The notes under the pieces are model-generated. The model had not been told where the DNA came from. It did no database searches and worked only from the letters and a program-made list of their open reading frames with translations. From Halococcus agarilyticus (lineage in GTDB: Archaea; Halobacteriota; Halobacteria; Halobacteriales; Halococcaceae), in the NCBI RefSeq assembly GCF_000334895.1, contig NZ_BAFM01000010.1, positions 62,001 to 126,000 of the forward strand: a stretch of 64,000 nucleotides of DNA, read 5' to 3'. The position numbers were made by a program, and so were the translations under genes. Positions 55,775 to 64,000 of the stretch are shown in pieces; positions within the stretch are counted from its first letter, which is position 1; every line of letters starts with the position of its first letter.

Positions 55775-57370
55775 TCACTCCACCGGCACTTCGACGAGCG
55801 CGATCTCGTCGGCGGGGACGACGCGGTCGAGAACGGCGTCGAGTTCGTCCCAGGTCTCGGGTCGGTAGCCCTCGATCCCGAAGCTCTCGGCGAAGGTGAC
55901 GAAGTCCGGATTGGTGAGGCGAGTGCCGGTGCTCTCGCCGCGATGCTCGGCCTGCTTCTCCGAGATCAGGCCGTAGTCGTCGTCGTTGTAGAGGAGGATC
56001 GTGAACGAGCAGTCGAGCCTGGTCGCGGTCTCGATCTCGGCGGCGTTCATCAGGAAGCCGCCGTCGCCGGTGGCGGCCACCACGTTGCCGTCGATCGCGA
56101 GATCGGCGGCGACCGCACCGGGGACCGCGATCCCCATGGTCGCCAGCCCGTTGGAGATGATGCAGGTGTTCGGCTCGTAGGTCGGGTAGTCCTGAGCGAT
56201 CGCCATCTTGTGACTGCCCGTGTCCGAGAGCAGGACGTCCTCGTCGGCCATCGCGTCCCGAAGGAGGGGAAGCGAACGCCGGACGGTGAAGGCGTCGTCG
56301 CCGTCGGGGCGATCGAACTTGTCGGCGACGACGTCCTCGCGGATACCGGCGTACCACTCGGGATCGGTGCCGATGGGCTCGTCGTGACCCTGGATCGCGC
56401 GCAGGCCCGCGGAGACGTCACACACGATCTCGACGGTCGGGTTGTAGTGTTCGTACACCTCGGCGGGCTCGAAGTCGAGGTGGACGATCCGCTTGTCACT
56501 TGCAGGGTTCCAGTTCGCGGGATCGTGCTCGGCGATGTCGTAGCCCACCGCGAGCACCGCGTCGGCCTTCCTGATGGCGTCGGCGATCCGCGTGCCGCCG
56601 CCCGACTCGGCTTCGTACTGGAGCGAAAACAGCGAGTGATCGTCGGCGTCCGAGACGGCTCCCTTCCCCATGTAGGTGCCGACGACGGGGATGTCGGTTT
56701 CGTCGACGAACGACCGGAGGCGTTCGGACGCGCGGGTCCGGATCGCCCCGTTGCCCGCGAGCACGATCGGCCGGTCGGCGTCGCCCAGCAGCTCGACGGC
56801 GCGCTCGACTGCCGTCTCGTCGGGGCTCGGCCGTCGGATCTTGCTCCGGCGTTCGAGGGGTGCGACGTCGGTTTCGGTTCCCGCGACGTCCTCGGGGAAT
56901 TCGAGGTGAGTCGCGCCGGGCTTCTCGTGTTCGGCGACCTTGAACGCCTTGCGGACCGACTCGTGGACGATCTCGGGGTCCGAGAGCTGGGCGTTCCACT
57001 TCGTGATCGGTTCGAACATGTCGACGATGTCGAGCTTCTGATGGCTCTCCTTGTGGAGGCGTTCGAGCCCACCCTGACCGGTGATCGACACCACGGGGCT
57101 CTTGTCGAGCTGGGCGTCGGCGACGCCCGTCATGAGGTTGGTCGCACCCGGTCCGAGCGTCCCGAGACAGACGCCCGCCTCGCCGGTGAGTCGACCGTGG
57201 ACGTCGGCCATGAACGCCGCGCCCTGCTCGTGGCGGACGGGGATGAACTCGATCGACGAGTCCCGGAGCGAGAAGAGGAGCTCCTCCAGCTCCTCTCCGG
57301 GCAGGCCGAAGACGTGATCGGTCCCTTCGACTTCGAGACACTCGACGAGGAGGTCGGCTGCGGTTTGCAT
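55775..57370 (-). CDS. ThDP enzyme, acetolactate synthase large-subunit type
   Basis: This 531-residue protein has the thiamine-activating Glu in RHEQGAAFMADVHGRLTG (about residue 46), the middle domain (VLAGNGAIRTRA) and the C-terminal ThDP motif GDGGFLMNAAEIETA with NDDDYGL. It is closer to the catabolic AlsS-like or acetolactate-synthase-like group; no regulatory IlvN subunit gene is present, so it is not clearly the biosynthetic enzyme. Pyruvate, glyoxylate or another 2-oxoacid may be its substrate. ATG at 57370 is chosen. Confidence 0.85.
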   Translation of the reverse strand: MQTAADLLVECLEVEGTDHVFGLPGEELEELLFSLRDSSIEFIPVRHEQGAAFMADVHGRLTGEAGVCLGTLGPGATNLMTGVADAQLDKSPVVSITGQGGLERLHKESHQKLDIVDMFEPITKWNAQLSDPEIVHESVRKAFKVAEHEKPGATHLEFPEDVAGTETDVAPLERRSKIRRPSPDETAVERAVELLGDADRPIVLAGNGAIRTRASERLRSFVDETDIPVVGTYMGKGAVSDADDHSLFSLQYEAESGGGTRIADAIRKADAVLAVGYDIAEHDPANWNPASDKRIVHLDFEPAEVYEHYNPTVEIVCDVSAGLRAIQGHDEPIGTDPEWYAGIREDVVADKFDRPDGDDAFTVRRSLPLLRDAMADEDVLLSDTGSHKMAIAQDYPTYEPNTCIISNGLATMGIAVPGAVAADLAIDGNVVAATGDGGFLMNAAEIETATRLDCSFTILLYNDDDYGLISEKQAEHRGESTGTRLTNPDFVTFAESFGIEGYRPETWDELDAVLDRVVPADEIALVEVPVE

Positions 57371-57563
57371 GCGCCAGGCTACACCCAGCGGGTACATTAG
57401 CCCGTCGCTGTCGTGGGGGCCACATCATCGACGCTCCCACCGTTCGGGCGTCGACGTAGCGCTGACGTAGCGCCGACCCGTGCCGGTCGTGGGGGTCACT
57501 GGAGTCGGATACTCCCGCCTCATCCAAACAATTAAACGGGCCGATGTGATGTGTCAGGATGAC

Positions 57564-59027
57564 ATGACGGACGGTACTGGATCGGCGTCGGGGGGTAGCG
57601 ACGGGGGCGGCGGGGCGAACGATTCGGTGTTCGCGCGGTTCTTCGGGTTCGCCGAACACGGCACCGACCTCAGGACCGAGGTGCTTGCGGGGATCACGAC
57701 CTTCCTCACGATGTCGTACATCGTGGTCGTGAACCCCTCGATCATGACGGACCAGCCCGGCGACGACGGGTTCCAGGACGGGATCGCGATCCAGGGCTAC
57801 TCCCCGGACGAGGTCGAGCAGATGCTCGCGGTCGTCACGATCCTCGCGGCGGCGGTCGCGATCTTCGTGATGGCCTTCTACGCGAACCGGCCGTTCGGCC
57901 AGGCACCGGGGCTCGGGCTCAACGCCTTCTTCGCCTTCACGGTGGTCGGCGCGCTCGGCATCCCGTGGGAGACGGCGCTCGCGGCGGTGGTCACCGAGGG
58001 CGTCCTCTTCGTCCTCTTGACCGCGGTCGGCGCGCGCGAGTACGTCATCAGACTGTTCCCCGAACCGGTGAAGTTCTCGGTCGGCACCGGGATCGGCCTC
58101 TTCCTCGCGATCATCGGGCTCCAGGAGATGGGCGTGGTCGTCGACGACCCCGCGACGCTCGTGACGCTCGGCAGCGTCGCGTCGGACCCCGCCGCACTCC
58201 TCGCGGTGCTCGGCTTCTTCCTGACCATCGTGCTCTACGCCCGTGGGATCCGCGGCTCGATCGTCTTCGGGGTCGTCCTCACCACCGTCGTCGGCTACCT
58301 CGCCACTACCGCTGGATTCGCCGAGCCGGGTGTGCTCTTCCCCGAGTCGCTGCCGAGCCCCCAGTACGACATCACGCCGCTCGTGGGTGCGTTCGTCGAG
58401 GGCTTCGGGAACGTCGACGCGTTCGCGTTCTCGCTCGTGGTGTTCACGTTCTTCTTCGTCGACTTCTTCGACACGGCGGGCACGCTGGTTGGCGTCGGTC
58501 AGGCCGGCGGCTTCCTCGACGAGGACGGCGACCTGCCCGACATCGACAAGCCGCTGATGGCCGACGCGATCGGCACCACCGTCGGCGGTGTTCTGGGCAC
58601 GTCGACGGTCACGACCTACGTCGAGTCGGCGACCGGCGTCGAGGAGGGCGGCCGGACCGGGATGACGGCGCTCGTGGTCGGCCTCCTCTTCCTCCTGGCG
58701 CTGATCGTCGTCCCGCTCGCGGCCGCGATCCCCCTCTACGCCTCCCACATCGCGCTGGTGGTGGTCGCGCTCCTGATGCTCCGGAACGTGGTCGAGATCC
58801 AGTGGGACGACATCGCCCACGCGATCCCCGCGGGGCTCACGATCCTCGTGATGCCGCTGACGTACTCGATCGCGTACGGGATCGCGGCGGGGATCATCGC
58901 GTACCCGCTCGTGAAGACCGCGGTCGGCGAACTCGACGACATCAGTGTGGGCCAGTGGCTGCTCGCGGGTGCGTTCGTGGTCTACTTCTTCGTGCGCACG
59001 AGCGGTACGCTCCAGGGCGCGGTGTAG
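57564..59027 (+). CDS. NCS2 family purine/uracil permease
   Basis: This 487-residue protein has about 12-14 helices and belongs to the AzgA-like branch (ARFFGFAEHGTDLRTEVLAGITTFLTMSY near the start; EPVKFSVGTGIGLFLAIIGLQ; FFFVDFFDTAGTLVGVGQ; SATGVEEGGRTGMTA). Such proteins import hypoxanthine, adenine or guanine with protons. The Gly/Ser-rich acidic N-terminus is typical of halophiles. ATG at 57564 is preferred; a TATA-like AATTAAACG lies about 35 bases upstream (57528-57538). The amidohydrolase at 60403 could be a partner in purine use, but this is only suggestive. Confidence 0.9.
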   Translation: MTDGTGSASGGSDGGGGANDSVFARFFGFAEHGTDLRTEVLAGITTFLTMSYIVVVNPSIMTDQPGDDGFQDGIAIQGYSPDEVEQMLAVVTILAAAVAIFVMAFYANRPFGQAPGLGLNAFFAFTVVGALGIPWETALAAVVTEGVLFVLLTAVGAREYVIRLFPEPVKFSVGTGIGLFLAIIGLQEMGVVVDDPATLVTLGSVASDPAALLAVLGFFLTIVLYARGIRGSIVFGVVLTTVVGYLATTAGFAEPGVLFPESLPSPQYDITPLVGAFVEGFGNVDAFAFSLVVFTFFFVDFFDTAGTLVGVGQAGGFLDEDGDLPDIDKPLMADAIGTTVGGVLGTSTVTTYVESATGVEEGGRTGMTALVVGLLFLLALIVVPLAAAIPLYASHIALVVVALLMLRNVVEIQWDDIAHAIPAGLTILVMPLTYSIAYGIAAGIIAYPLVKTAVGELDDISVGQWLLAGAFVVYFFVRTSGTLQGAV

Positions 59028-59060
59028 ACGTCCGGTTCGCCGCATCCGTCGTGTTTCCGT

Positions 59061-59120
59061 CCCTCGACCCCCGACCTCGCCGATCTCCTCGGCGAGGCCG
59101 ACAGGGTGGTGTCGCTGTGA
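59061..59120 (+). pseudogene. Remnant of a DsrH/TusB-like gene end
   Basis: Nineteen codons, PSTPDLADLLGEADRVVSL, then a stop, are in the register of a protein C-terminus. The stop overlaps the GTG of the next frame as GTGA. The pattern fits the last residues of the small DsrH/TusB-like proteins that precede DsrE genes. Everything upstream of 59061 in that gene is gone. Confidence 0.45.
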
Positions 59121-59580
59121 AGCGCGCCGTCGCCGTCCTCCTCACACGCGCGCCCTACGGCCGAGTCCACGTCCCCGAGGGACTGCGCGCGGCCCGCGGG
59201 GTCGCCGCCGGGTTCGACCGTCACGACGTCACCGAAGATGGGGTGTACGCTCCGGGAAGCGGTCGACCGTGCGGCGCTCAACATGCCCGACCACATCGAG
59301 GACCTCCTCGCCGAGAACGGCCGGATGGTCGCCGACCGCGAGGAGTACGCGGACGGGGACCGGTTTCCCGACACGACCGCGACGATCCACGGCGACTACG
59401 GCGAAGCACTCGCCGAGCAGTCTCTCACCGACGAGAGCGCGGTGTCCTACGAGGGCACCGCGAGCGCCTACGACGGCGAGCCAGGCATCCGCGAGGGCTA
59501 CACCAACGAACGGGTGTTCTACGCGCCGACCGCGGCTGTGTCTCGGCGGCGTGCTCGAAGCACTCCTTCGGTTGGAGTGA
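59117..59580 (+). pseudogene. DsrE-family sulfur-relay protein, frameshifted
   Basis: Frame one reads KRAVAVLLTRAPYGRVHVPEGLRAARG and TEDGVYA, a good match to haloarchaeal DsrE proteins. Near 59250 the register shifts by one base and continues as REAVDRAALNMPDHIEDLLAENGRMVADREEYA, which is the proper DsrE continuation. Then it runs into an unrelated acidic stretch (YEGTASAYDGEPGIREGYTN) and shifts again before CLGGVLEALLRLE. At least two frame changes make it inactive unless the assembly is wrong. A segment in the middle (the strand before EDGVYA) is also lost. Confidence 0.6.
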
Positions 59581-59646
59581 ACCCGCCCGATCCGGCCATA
59601 CTGCCGGAGACGGTACGCTTTTGCCACCGTCGGGCGAGGCTCGGGT

Positions 59647-60315
59647 ATGCGAGTCGCACTACTCGGCGGTACCGGCGACATCGGCGAAGGAATGGCGCTT
59701 CGATGGGCACGCGACACCGACCACGAGATCGTGATCGGCTCCCGGAACGCCGAGAGGGGCGAGTCCCGCGCAGCGGACTACCGCGATCGCCTGGCCGATC
59801 GCGGCGTCGATACCGACGTTTCGGGAACCGACAACGCGAGCGCCGCCGCGGGGAGTCGGGTCGTCGTGGCGAGCGTTCCACCGGCGTACGCCGCCGACAC
59901 GATCGAGGCCGTGTGCGACGACCTCGCGGACGAGGCGATCGTCGTCAGCCCCGCGGTGGCGATGGCGCGCGACGGGACCGGCTTTCACTACGACACGCCG
60001 GACGCTGGCAGCGTCGCGGAGGCGGTCGCGGCCGCCGCCCCCGAGGGAACCCCGGTCGTGAGCGCGTTCCAGAACCTCGCGGCCGGCGCGCTCACCGATC
60101 TCGACCGCGAGCTCGATCTCGATGTCGTGGTCTCTGGCGACGACGCCGACGCGAAGGGTGTCGTCGTGGGGCTCGCGGAGGAGATCGACGGGCTGCGTGC
60201 GCTCGACGCCGGCGCGCTCGCGAACAGCGCCGAGATCGAGAGCATCACGCCGCTGCTGATCAACCTCGCGATGAACAACGACGGGCTGCACGACCTCGGC
60301 GTCCGGTTCCAGTAG
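59647..60315 (+). CDS. npdG: F420H2:NADP+ oxidoreductase
   Basis: This 222-residue protein has an NADP-binding Rossmann start RVALLGGTGDIGEGMALRWA with GSRNAERGE selecting the phosphate, then VVASVPPAYAADTIEAV, and the C-terminal SAEIESITPLLINLAMNN that closes the F420 pocket. It moves hydride between reduced F420 and NADP. The length is typical. It starts at the ATG at 59647 after the DsrE relic. Confidence 0.93.
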   Translation: MRVALLGGTGDIGEGMALRWARDTDHEIVIGSRNAERGESRAADYRDRLADRGVDTDVSGTDNASAAAGSRVVVASVPPAYAADTIEAVCDDLADEAIVVSPAVAMARDGTGFHYDTPDAGSVAEAVAAAAPEGTPVVSAFQNLAAGALTDLDRELDLDVVVSGDDADAKGVVVGLAEEIDGLRALDAGALANSAEIESITPLLINLAMNNDGLHDLGVRFQ

Positions 60316-60402
60316 CTGCTGTCGGAACTCGAACGACTTTTTCGAACGACCGAACCACGGGAGCGTCGCCTACCGCCGCATCGGTTCGATCGTCGCGGCC
60401 GG

Positions 60403-61722
60403 TCATGGAACCGGCTCATCGACGACCGCGTCGAGGTCGAGGTCCACGGCACGAGCCTCCTCGCGGATCGCGTGGGCGTCGGCGACCGTGAGTTCGCCGC
60501 CCTCGTAGAGCACCTCGCCGTCGACCATCGTGAACGCGACGTCGTCGCCGTGGGCCGCGAACACGAGGTGTGAGAGCACGTCGTGCAGCGGCGTCGCACG
60601 CGTCAGGTCGGTCGTGAGTCCGACGATGTCGGCCTTCCACCCCTCCGCGAGTTTGCCGACCTCCTCGAACCCGGCGGCGTCCGCACCGTTGATCGTCGCC
60701 ATCTCGAACACCGTCTCGGCGGGCGTGCTCGTGGGATCGAGCGCGTCGACCTTCTGGAGCAGGCTCGCCTGGCGCATCTCGGTGAACGGGTCGAGGGTGT
60801 TGTTGCAGGGCGGCCCGTCGTTGCCGAGCGCGACGTTGATCCCGCGATCGAGGTAGTCCGGGATCGGCGCGATCCCCGAGGCGAGCTTCATGTTCGAGGA
60901 CGGGCAGTAGGTGACGTGGGTGCCGGTTGCGGCGAGCACCTCGCGCTCGGTCTCGTCGGTGTGGACACAGTGGGCGAGCACGACGTCCTCGCCGGTGATT
61001 CCGACCTCGTCGAGCCAGTGGATGTTGCGGTGGCCGGTCTCGCGCTCGACGGTCGCGATCTCGTCTTCGTTCTCGCTGGCGTGGGTGTGGATCCGGACGC
61101 CGTCGTAGCGGTCGGCGAGCTCGCGCGTGCCGCGGAGACACTCCTCCGTGCAGCTCACCGCGAATCGGGGCGTCACCGCGTATCTGATCCGGTCGTCGAA
61201 CGCACCGTGATACTCCCGGATGAGTCGCTCGCTCTCGTCGAGGCCGGCGTCGGTCTCTTCGAGGAGTCCGTCGGGCGACTCCTGATCCATGAGGACCTTC
61301 CCGAGCCGCCCGCGGATCCCCAGCTCGCCGGCGGCCTCGAACGCGCGGCCGGCATGCGAGACCGAGAGGTGATCGATACACGTCGTCGTTCCGCTCTCGA
61401 TGAGTTCGAGGTAGCCGAGCTTCGCGGCGGCCTCCATCTGATCGCCGTCGAGGGTCGCCTCCATCGGGAGGATGTACTCGAACAGCCAGTCCAGCAGCGC
61501 GGTGTCGTCCGCGATCCCTCGCCCCAAACTCTGGACCGAGTGGACGTGGCCGCCGACCAGCCCCGGTGCGAGCACGTCGTACGCCGCGGTCGGGTGGTCG
61601 GGGTAGCGATCCTCCAGCTCCGCTGCGTTGCCGACGGCCTCGATCCGGTCGCCCTCGACGACGACCGCACCGTCGTGGATGACTGTCCGCGCGTCGGCGA
61701 CGACGGTGCCAGCCAGTAGCAT
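60403..61722 (-). CDS. Amidohydrolase (S-adenosylhomocysteine/methylthioadenosine deaminase-like)
   Basis: This 439-residue protein has metal ligands in GGHVHSVQSLGRGI (HxH, about residues 58-60), HTHASENEDE, LAHCVHTDE and GNDGPPCNN (Asp). The layout DWLFEYILPMEATL and CPSSNMKLASGIAPIPDYL matches deaminases that act on adenosyl or guanine-type compounds. Either SAH/MTA or a purine base could be the substrate; the nearby purine permease makes a nucleobase reading possible. It has no partner gene in its own direction. Confidence 0.85.
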   Translation of the reverse strand: MLLAGTVVADARTVIHDGAVVVEGDRIEAVGNAAELEDRYPDHPTAAYDVLAPGLVGGHVHSVQSLGRGIADDTALLDWLFEYILPMEATLDGDQMEAAAKLGYLELIESGTTTCIDHLSVSHAGRAFEAAGELGIRGRLGKVLMDQESPDGLLEETDAGLDESERLIREYHGAFDDRIRYAVTPRFAVSCTEECLRGTRELADRYDGVRIHTHASENEDEIATVERETGHRNIHWLDEVGITGEDVVLAHCVHTDETEREVLAATGTHVTYCPSSNMKLASGIAPIPDYLDRGINVALGNDGPPCNNTLDPFTEMRQASLLQKVDALDPTSTPAETVFEMATINGADAAGFEEVGKLAEGWKADIVGLTTDLTRATPLHDVLSHLVFAAHGDDVAFTMVDGEVLYEGGELTVADAHAIREEARAVDLDLDAVVDEPVP

Positions 61723-61860
61723 AACCGAGTACCGGTCGCTGGGCGACGAGTAAAAAGGTTGCTAGCCGGCAGTCGACGCACTTCTTGGCCAGTTGTGGTG
61801 GTCGAACGGGGACGAACGCCACGGCTCGTGGTGAGTGTTAACACAGCGTGGCCGCCCCGT
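61723..61860. other. Short intergenic region upstream of the amidohydrolase
   Basis: About 140 bases with AT-rich GTAAAAAGGTTGC (61750-61762), probably the TATA region of the amidohydrolase gene. No gene. Confidence 0.45.
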
Positions 61861-62640
61861 TCAGCCGTGGCCGAGCAGCACGACACCGCTTCCGAGCAGG
61901 ATCACGCCGCCACAGGTGCCGAGCACCACCGGAATACCCGGCCCCGCCGTTGCCGACCGACAGTGCGACGACCGTCGTGAACGCGACCGGGCCGACGGTC
62001 TGCCCGAGCCGGAGCATGCTGGTTCGGACGCTCATCATGCCCGCACGGAGCCGGCCAGGCACGAGGCCGATCACGGTGCTGTCGAGCGAGGGCGTGATGA
62101 GCCCGACGCCCACGCCGAACCCGAGGAGACAGACGACCACGACCGGGAGCGACGGCTGGAGTGCGAACCCGAGCAGCGAGACGCCGTACCACGCGAACCC
62201 GATCGCGACCAAGACTGGTGGATCGTAGCGCCCGGCGAGCCGACCGTACTGGGTGTTGACCGCCGCGCTGTCGGTCGCGAGCGCGGCGAGGAACAGGCTG
62301 ATCCACCCGCTCGTCAGGCCGTAGGCGTCGCCCAGCACGAACGGCATCGCGGTCAGCACGCCGTAGAACACGAAGAAGTGGGCGAACATGGTGGCGTGGG
62401 CCGCGACGGCGCGCGGGTACGACAGCACCTCGCGCATCCGCCGGAAGTGGGTCCGGATCGACTGTCGCCCGTCGATCGCCGGCTCGTCGAGGACGAACAG
62501 CGCGTAGCAACCCACGAGAACGGCGACGCCGAAGAACAGGAACGGGGCCTCCCACCGGATCGTCGCGAGCGCGCCGCCGTCGATCTCGATGGTGGTACTG
62601 CGGCGCGAGTCGTCGTAGTGGTCGACGATCAGCGTGCTCG
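61861..62640 (-). pseudogene. MFS transporter relic (C-terminal half, frameshifted end)
   Basis: About 200 residues of MFS helices 7-12 are readable from about 62570 down (RWEAPFLFFGVAVLVGCYALFVLDEP, MFAHFFVFYGVLTAMPFVLG, LLGFGVGVGLITPSLDSTVIG). The N-terminal half (six helices) is missing. Near 61945 a one-base insertion shifts the frame; the last helix (IPVVLGTCGGVILLGSGVVL then a TGA at 61861-61863) is read only after correction. Upstream of the first helix the sequence joins the 40-bp palindrome. Such a half cannot transport on its own. Confidence 0.7.
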
Positions 62641-62660
62641 CGAGCACGCTGATCGTCGAC
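62621..62660. repeat. Perfect 40-bp palindrome
   Basis: GTCGACGATCAGCGTGCTCG (62621-62640) is followed immediately by its exact reverse complement, 62641-62660. It sits precisely between the minus-strand MFS relic and the plus-strand M20 relic. Translated outward, both strands give STLIVD, so the two relics share their first residues only because of the palindrome. Confidence 0.9.
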
Positions 62661-62897
62661 GGGACGCTGTACGACCTCGGGGCGAGCACCGTCGCCGCGA
62701 CCGACCCCGAAGTCGACACCCCTTCGGACAACGTCGTCCCGGCAGTCGCGACGGTCTACGTCGACCGCCGGCTCACGCTTGGCGAGAACGAACGGACCGC
62801 CCATTCCGAGCTCGAGGACGTCGTGAGCACGGTCGTCGACGAGTACGGCGACGACGTCGCGCTCACGATCGACGAGTTCGCCGACGGCTACCGCTGA
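62641..62897 (+). pseudogene. M20 family peptidase relic
   Basis: Outward from the palindrome the plus strand reads STLIVDGTLYDLGAS, resembling the VDGxLYGRGASD element of M20 peptidases, then jumps to VDTPSDNVVPAVATVYVDRRLTLGE, the family's dimerisation-domain start. The metal-binding HxD segment, the central part and the C-terminal half are missing; it ends at a TGA after DEFADGYR. It is a deletion relic, about 80 residues of a normal 400. Confidence 0.55.
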
Positions 62898-63864
62898 CGC
62901 CGCGCTTCGACTCCGTCCGGATCACCGGAGGTCGTCGGTAGCCGTGTGACGACGGCGGGAAACGACCGGTTGTCGAATCTTCTCCGATCGGCTTTGGGAT
63001 GTCTCGTTCGTTGAATCCGACTCGTCGGGCGTTCGGGGTCGCCACCCGGGGACGTTCTCGAAACCAGACGGAACGATCGTCCGCCCTCCACGACGTCGTT
63101 CGCGTTCGGAACCATCGATCACCCGCCGTTCGACGGTGTCATCCTCCGTTTTTCTGCTCTCCCGTGTCGCGGATCTGCATACGGTCCGTTCATCTCTCGC
63201 CGGTTCTCCGTCCCCCGAGGCTGGCCGTATCCGACACACGGTCCGGAATTAACGCACTAAGGATGTATAACAACTCGGTCCGCTCCATCGACATCGACGG
63301 GGACAGTCGGACCGTGTTCTGGACACCGTACTGACAGATATCTTCGCTTGTCCGGTGATGTGGAAAGCAAAACAAACCTCCCGATTTGATCTCGGCTGCT
63401 AACGGCGAGACACCCTCAATTCCAATTGGAGAAAACCCGATAAATCAAGGAAAATTCACGATCTGGGGATATCGAAGACCAAGATACGGGTATCAAGCGG
63501 TTGTTTTTGTACCTATGGGTCCCATTGTATCGGGGATGTACAAGTACGACCGTCAACGTGTGTCCGTCGTTCGAACGAGGCTATCAACGTTCGAAGTGGC
63601 CTTCTCGTCGTGCCCATTCGCCTCTGACGACGAAATGAACGAGTCTGTATCTCCCCTGATCTGGCAAAATTCGGGAAGCTTGTTTTGAACGGGCTCCCCC
63701 TCGATCTCGAATCGTCGATGGAACAGCCGGTGCGAACACGCCGTCGGCTTCCGTTCGATCGTGACCGGCAGCGTCGCTTCGTCGGCAGTCGTCCGAGTGA
63801 TTCGGGTACGGGTCGTTCCGCCGAAAAGCAACGATTAAACGGCGGGCAATCCTCGCGCCCGATA
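62898..63864. other. Long intergenic region with an AT-rich island
   Basis: Almost 970 bases without a convincing gene. The part 63370-63560 is much more AT-rich than the rest and may be foreign. A 23-codon frame at 63263-63334 (MYNNSVRSIDIDGDSRTVFW) follows AT-rich GGAATTAACGC and might be a tiny gene. A weak minus-strand frame (63553-63831) is listed separately. The TATA for the last gene lies near 63832-63840 (CGATTAAACGG). Confidence 0.5.
63553..63831 (-). CDS. Doubtful hypothetical protein
   Basis: The 92-codon frame needs a TTG start at 63831. Its first 60 codons have a high third-position GC and read PVTIERKPTACSHRLFHRRF then EIEGEPV, gene-like and beta-strand-rich. The last 35 codons are A/T-rich and less convincing, and run into the foreign-looking island. 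It may be a decayed gene. I recognise no family. Confidence 0.25.
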   Translation of the reverse strand: MLFGGTTRTRITRTTADEATLPVTIERKPTACSHRLFHRRFEIEGEPVQNKLPEFCQIRGDTDSFISSSEANGHDEKATSNVDSLVRTTDTR

Positions 63865-64000
63865 TGCAACGACGGGCTGCGGCGGTCTACATCGTCTTCT
63901 TCGTGGTGGTCGCGATCGCGGCGTACTCGCTGACCACGGTCGCCGAGGAGCCGAGCGTCTCGGTCGAGGGCCAGAACTACACTCAGGGGGACACCCTCGA
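63865..64000 (+). CDS. Membrane protein, N-terminus only (truncated by window edge)
   Basis: The ATG at 63865 begins MQRRAAAVYIVFFVVVAIAA, a basic N-terminus followed by one hydrophobic helix, then TTVAEEPSVSVEGQNYTQGD to the edge. A TATA-like GATTAAACG lies about 30 bases upstream, so the message is probably leaderless. The sequence resembles haloarchaeal single-helix anchored extracytoplasmic proteins of unknown function. Confidence 0.75.

Noticed and set aside
56496-59045. Minus-strand open frame of 849 codons
   Set aside because: It is antisense to the NCS2 permease and overlaps the ThDP enzyme in another frame; the translation is Arg/His/Asp-rich and not protein-like.
63386-63688. 100-codon plus frame in the AT-rich island
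   Set aside because: It needs a TTG start, has no recognisable features, and lies in a region of unusual composition.

Overview
The window is a chromosomal segment of an extremely halophilic archaeon (class Halobacteria). The evidence is GC-rich DNA, strongly acidic proteins, mostly leaderless or nearly leaderless genes with TATA elements, proteasome-activating ATPase PAN, MC1 chromatin protein, coenzyme F420 enzymes, RdfA, and an rRNA operon in the order 16S-tRNA-Ala-23S-5S-tRNA-Cys with archaeal processing stems. A coccoid genus such as Halococcus is possible, but the sequence alone does not settle the genus.

Layout. 1-1500: a truncated helical protein, a broken IS6-type transposase and the hairpin ends of an IS200/IS605-like element. 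1536-6760 (minus): DUF5811, pyruvoyl arginine decarboxylase, PAN, oligoendopeptidase F, and a GDT1-type cation transporter preceded by a coupled 43-residue ORF and a DtxR/Idr-like palindrome. 7055-10716: tungstate/molybdate ABC transporter wtpABC with a divergent ModE/TOBE-like regulator. 10764-15020: M28 peptidase, truA-hisS, PDCD5. 15137-23006: a 2-oxoacid dehydrogenase cluster (lipA, E1alpha, E1beta, E2 and, separated by a short-chain dehydrogenase pair, E3). 23162-32156: MATE transporter, an Asp-tailed membrane protein, a Hel308-type helicase whose start codon lies in a perfect hairpin, a HAD phosphatase, an alpha/beta hydrolase, a NucS-N/zinc-ribbon protein and the tRNA splicing endonuclease EndA. 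32157-42765: a methyltransferase with two tandem Nudix-like proteins, TrpRS carrying a repeat-derived insert, an FNR-like reductase, PheRS alpha/beta, PyrD, an AbrB-like protein and MC1. 42766-48830: the rRNA operon with tandem promoters. 49604-64000: RidA, a thrC relic, CofH, a MobA-like nucleotidyltransferase, the RdfA/SMC-like pair, an acetolactate-synthase-like enzyme, an NCS2 permease, a decayed DsrE operon, the F420H2:NADP oxidoreductase NpdG, an amidohydrolase, and colliding relics of an MFS transporter and an M20 peptidase joined at a perfect 40-bp palindrome.

How the parts fit. lipA makes the lipoyl cofactor that the E2 of the adjacent complex carries. CofH (F420 synthesis) and NpdG (F420/NADP exchange) are parts of one cofactor economy. 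EndA cuts bulge-helix-bulge motifs, and a textbook motif of that kind flanks the 23S rRNA here. The most unusual material lies in the accessory stretches: a family of hairpin-rich interspersed repeats that also entered the trpS reading frame, several fresh pseudogenes, the palindrome junction, and the hairpin over the Hel308 ribosome binding site.
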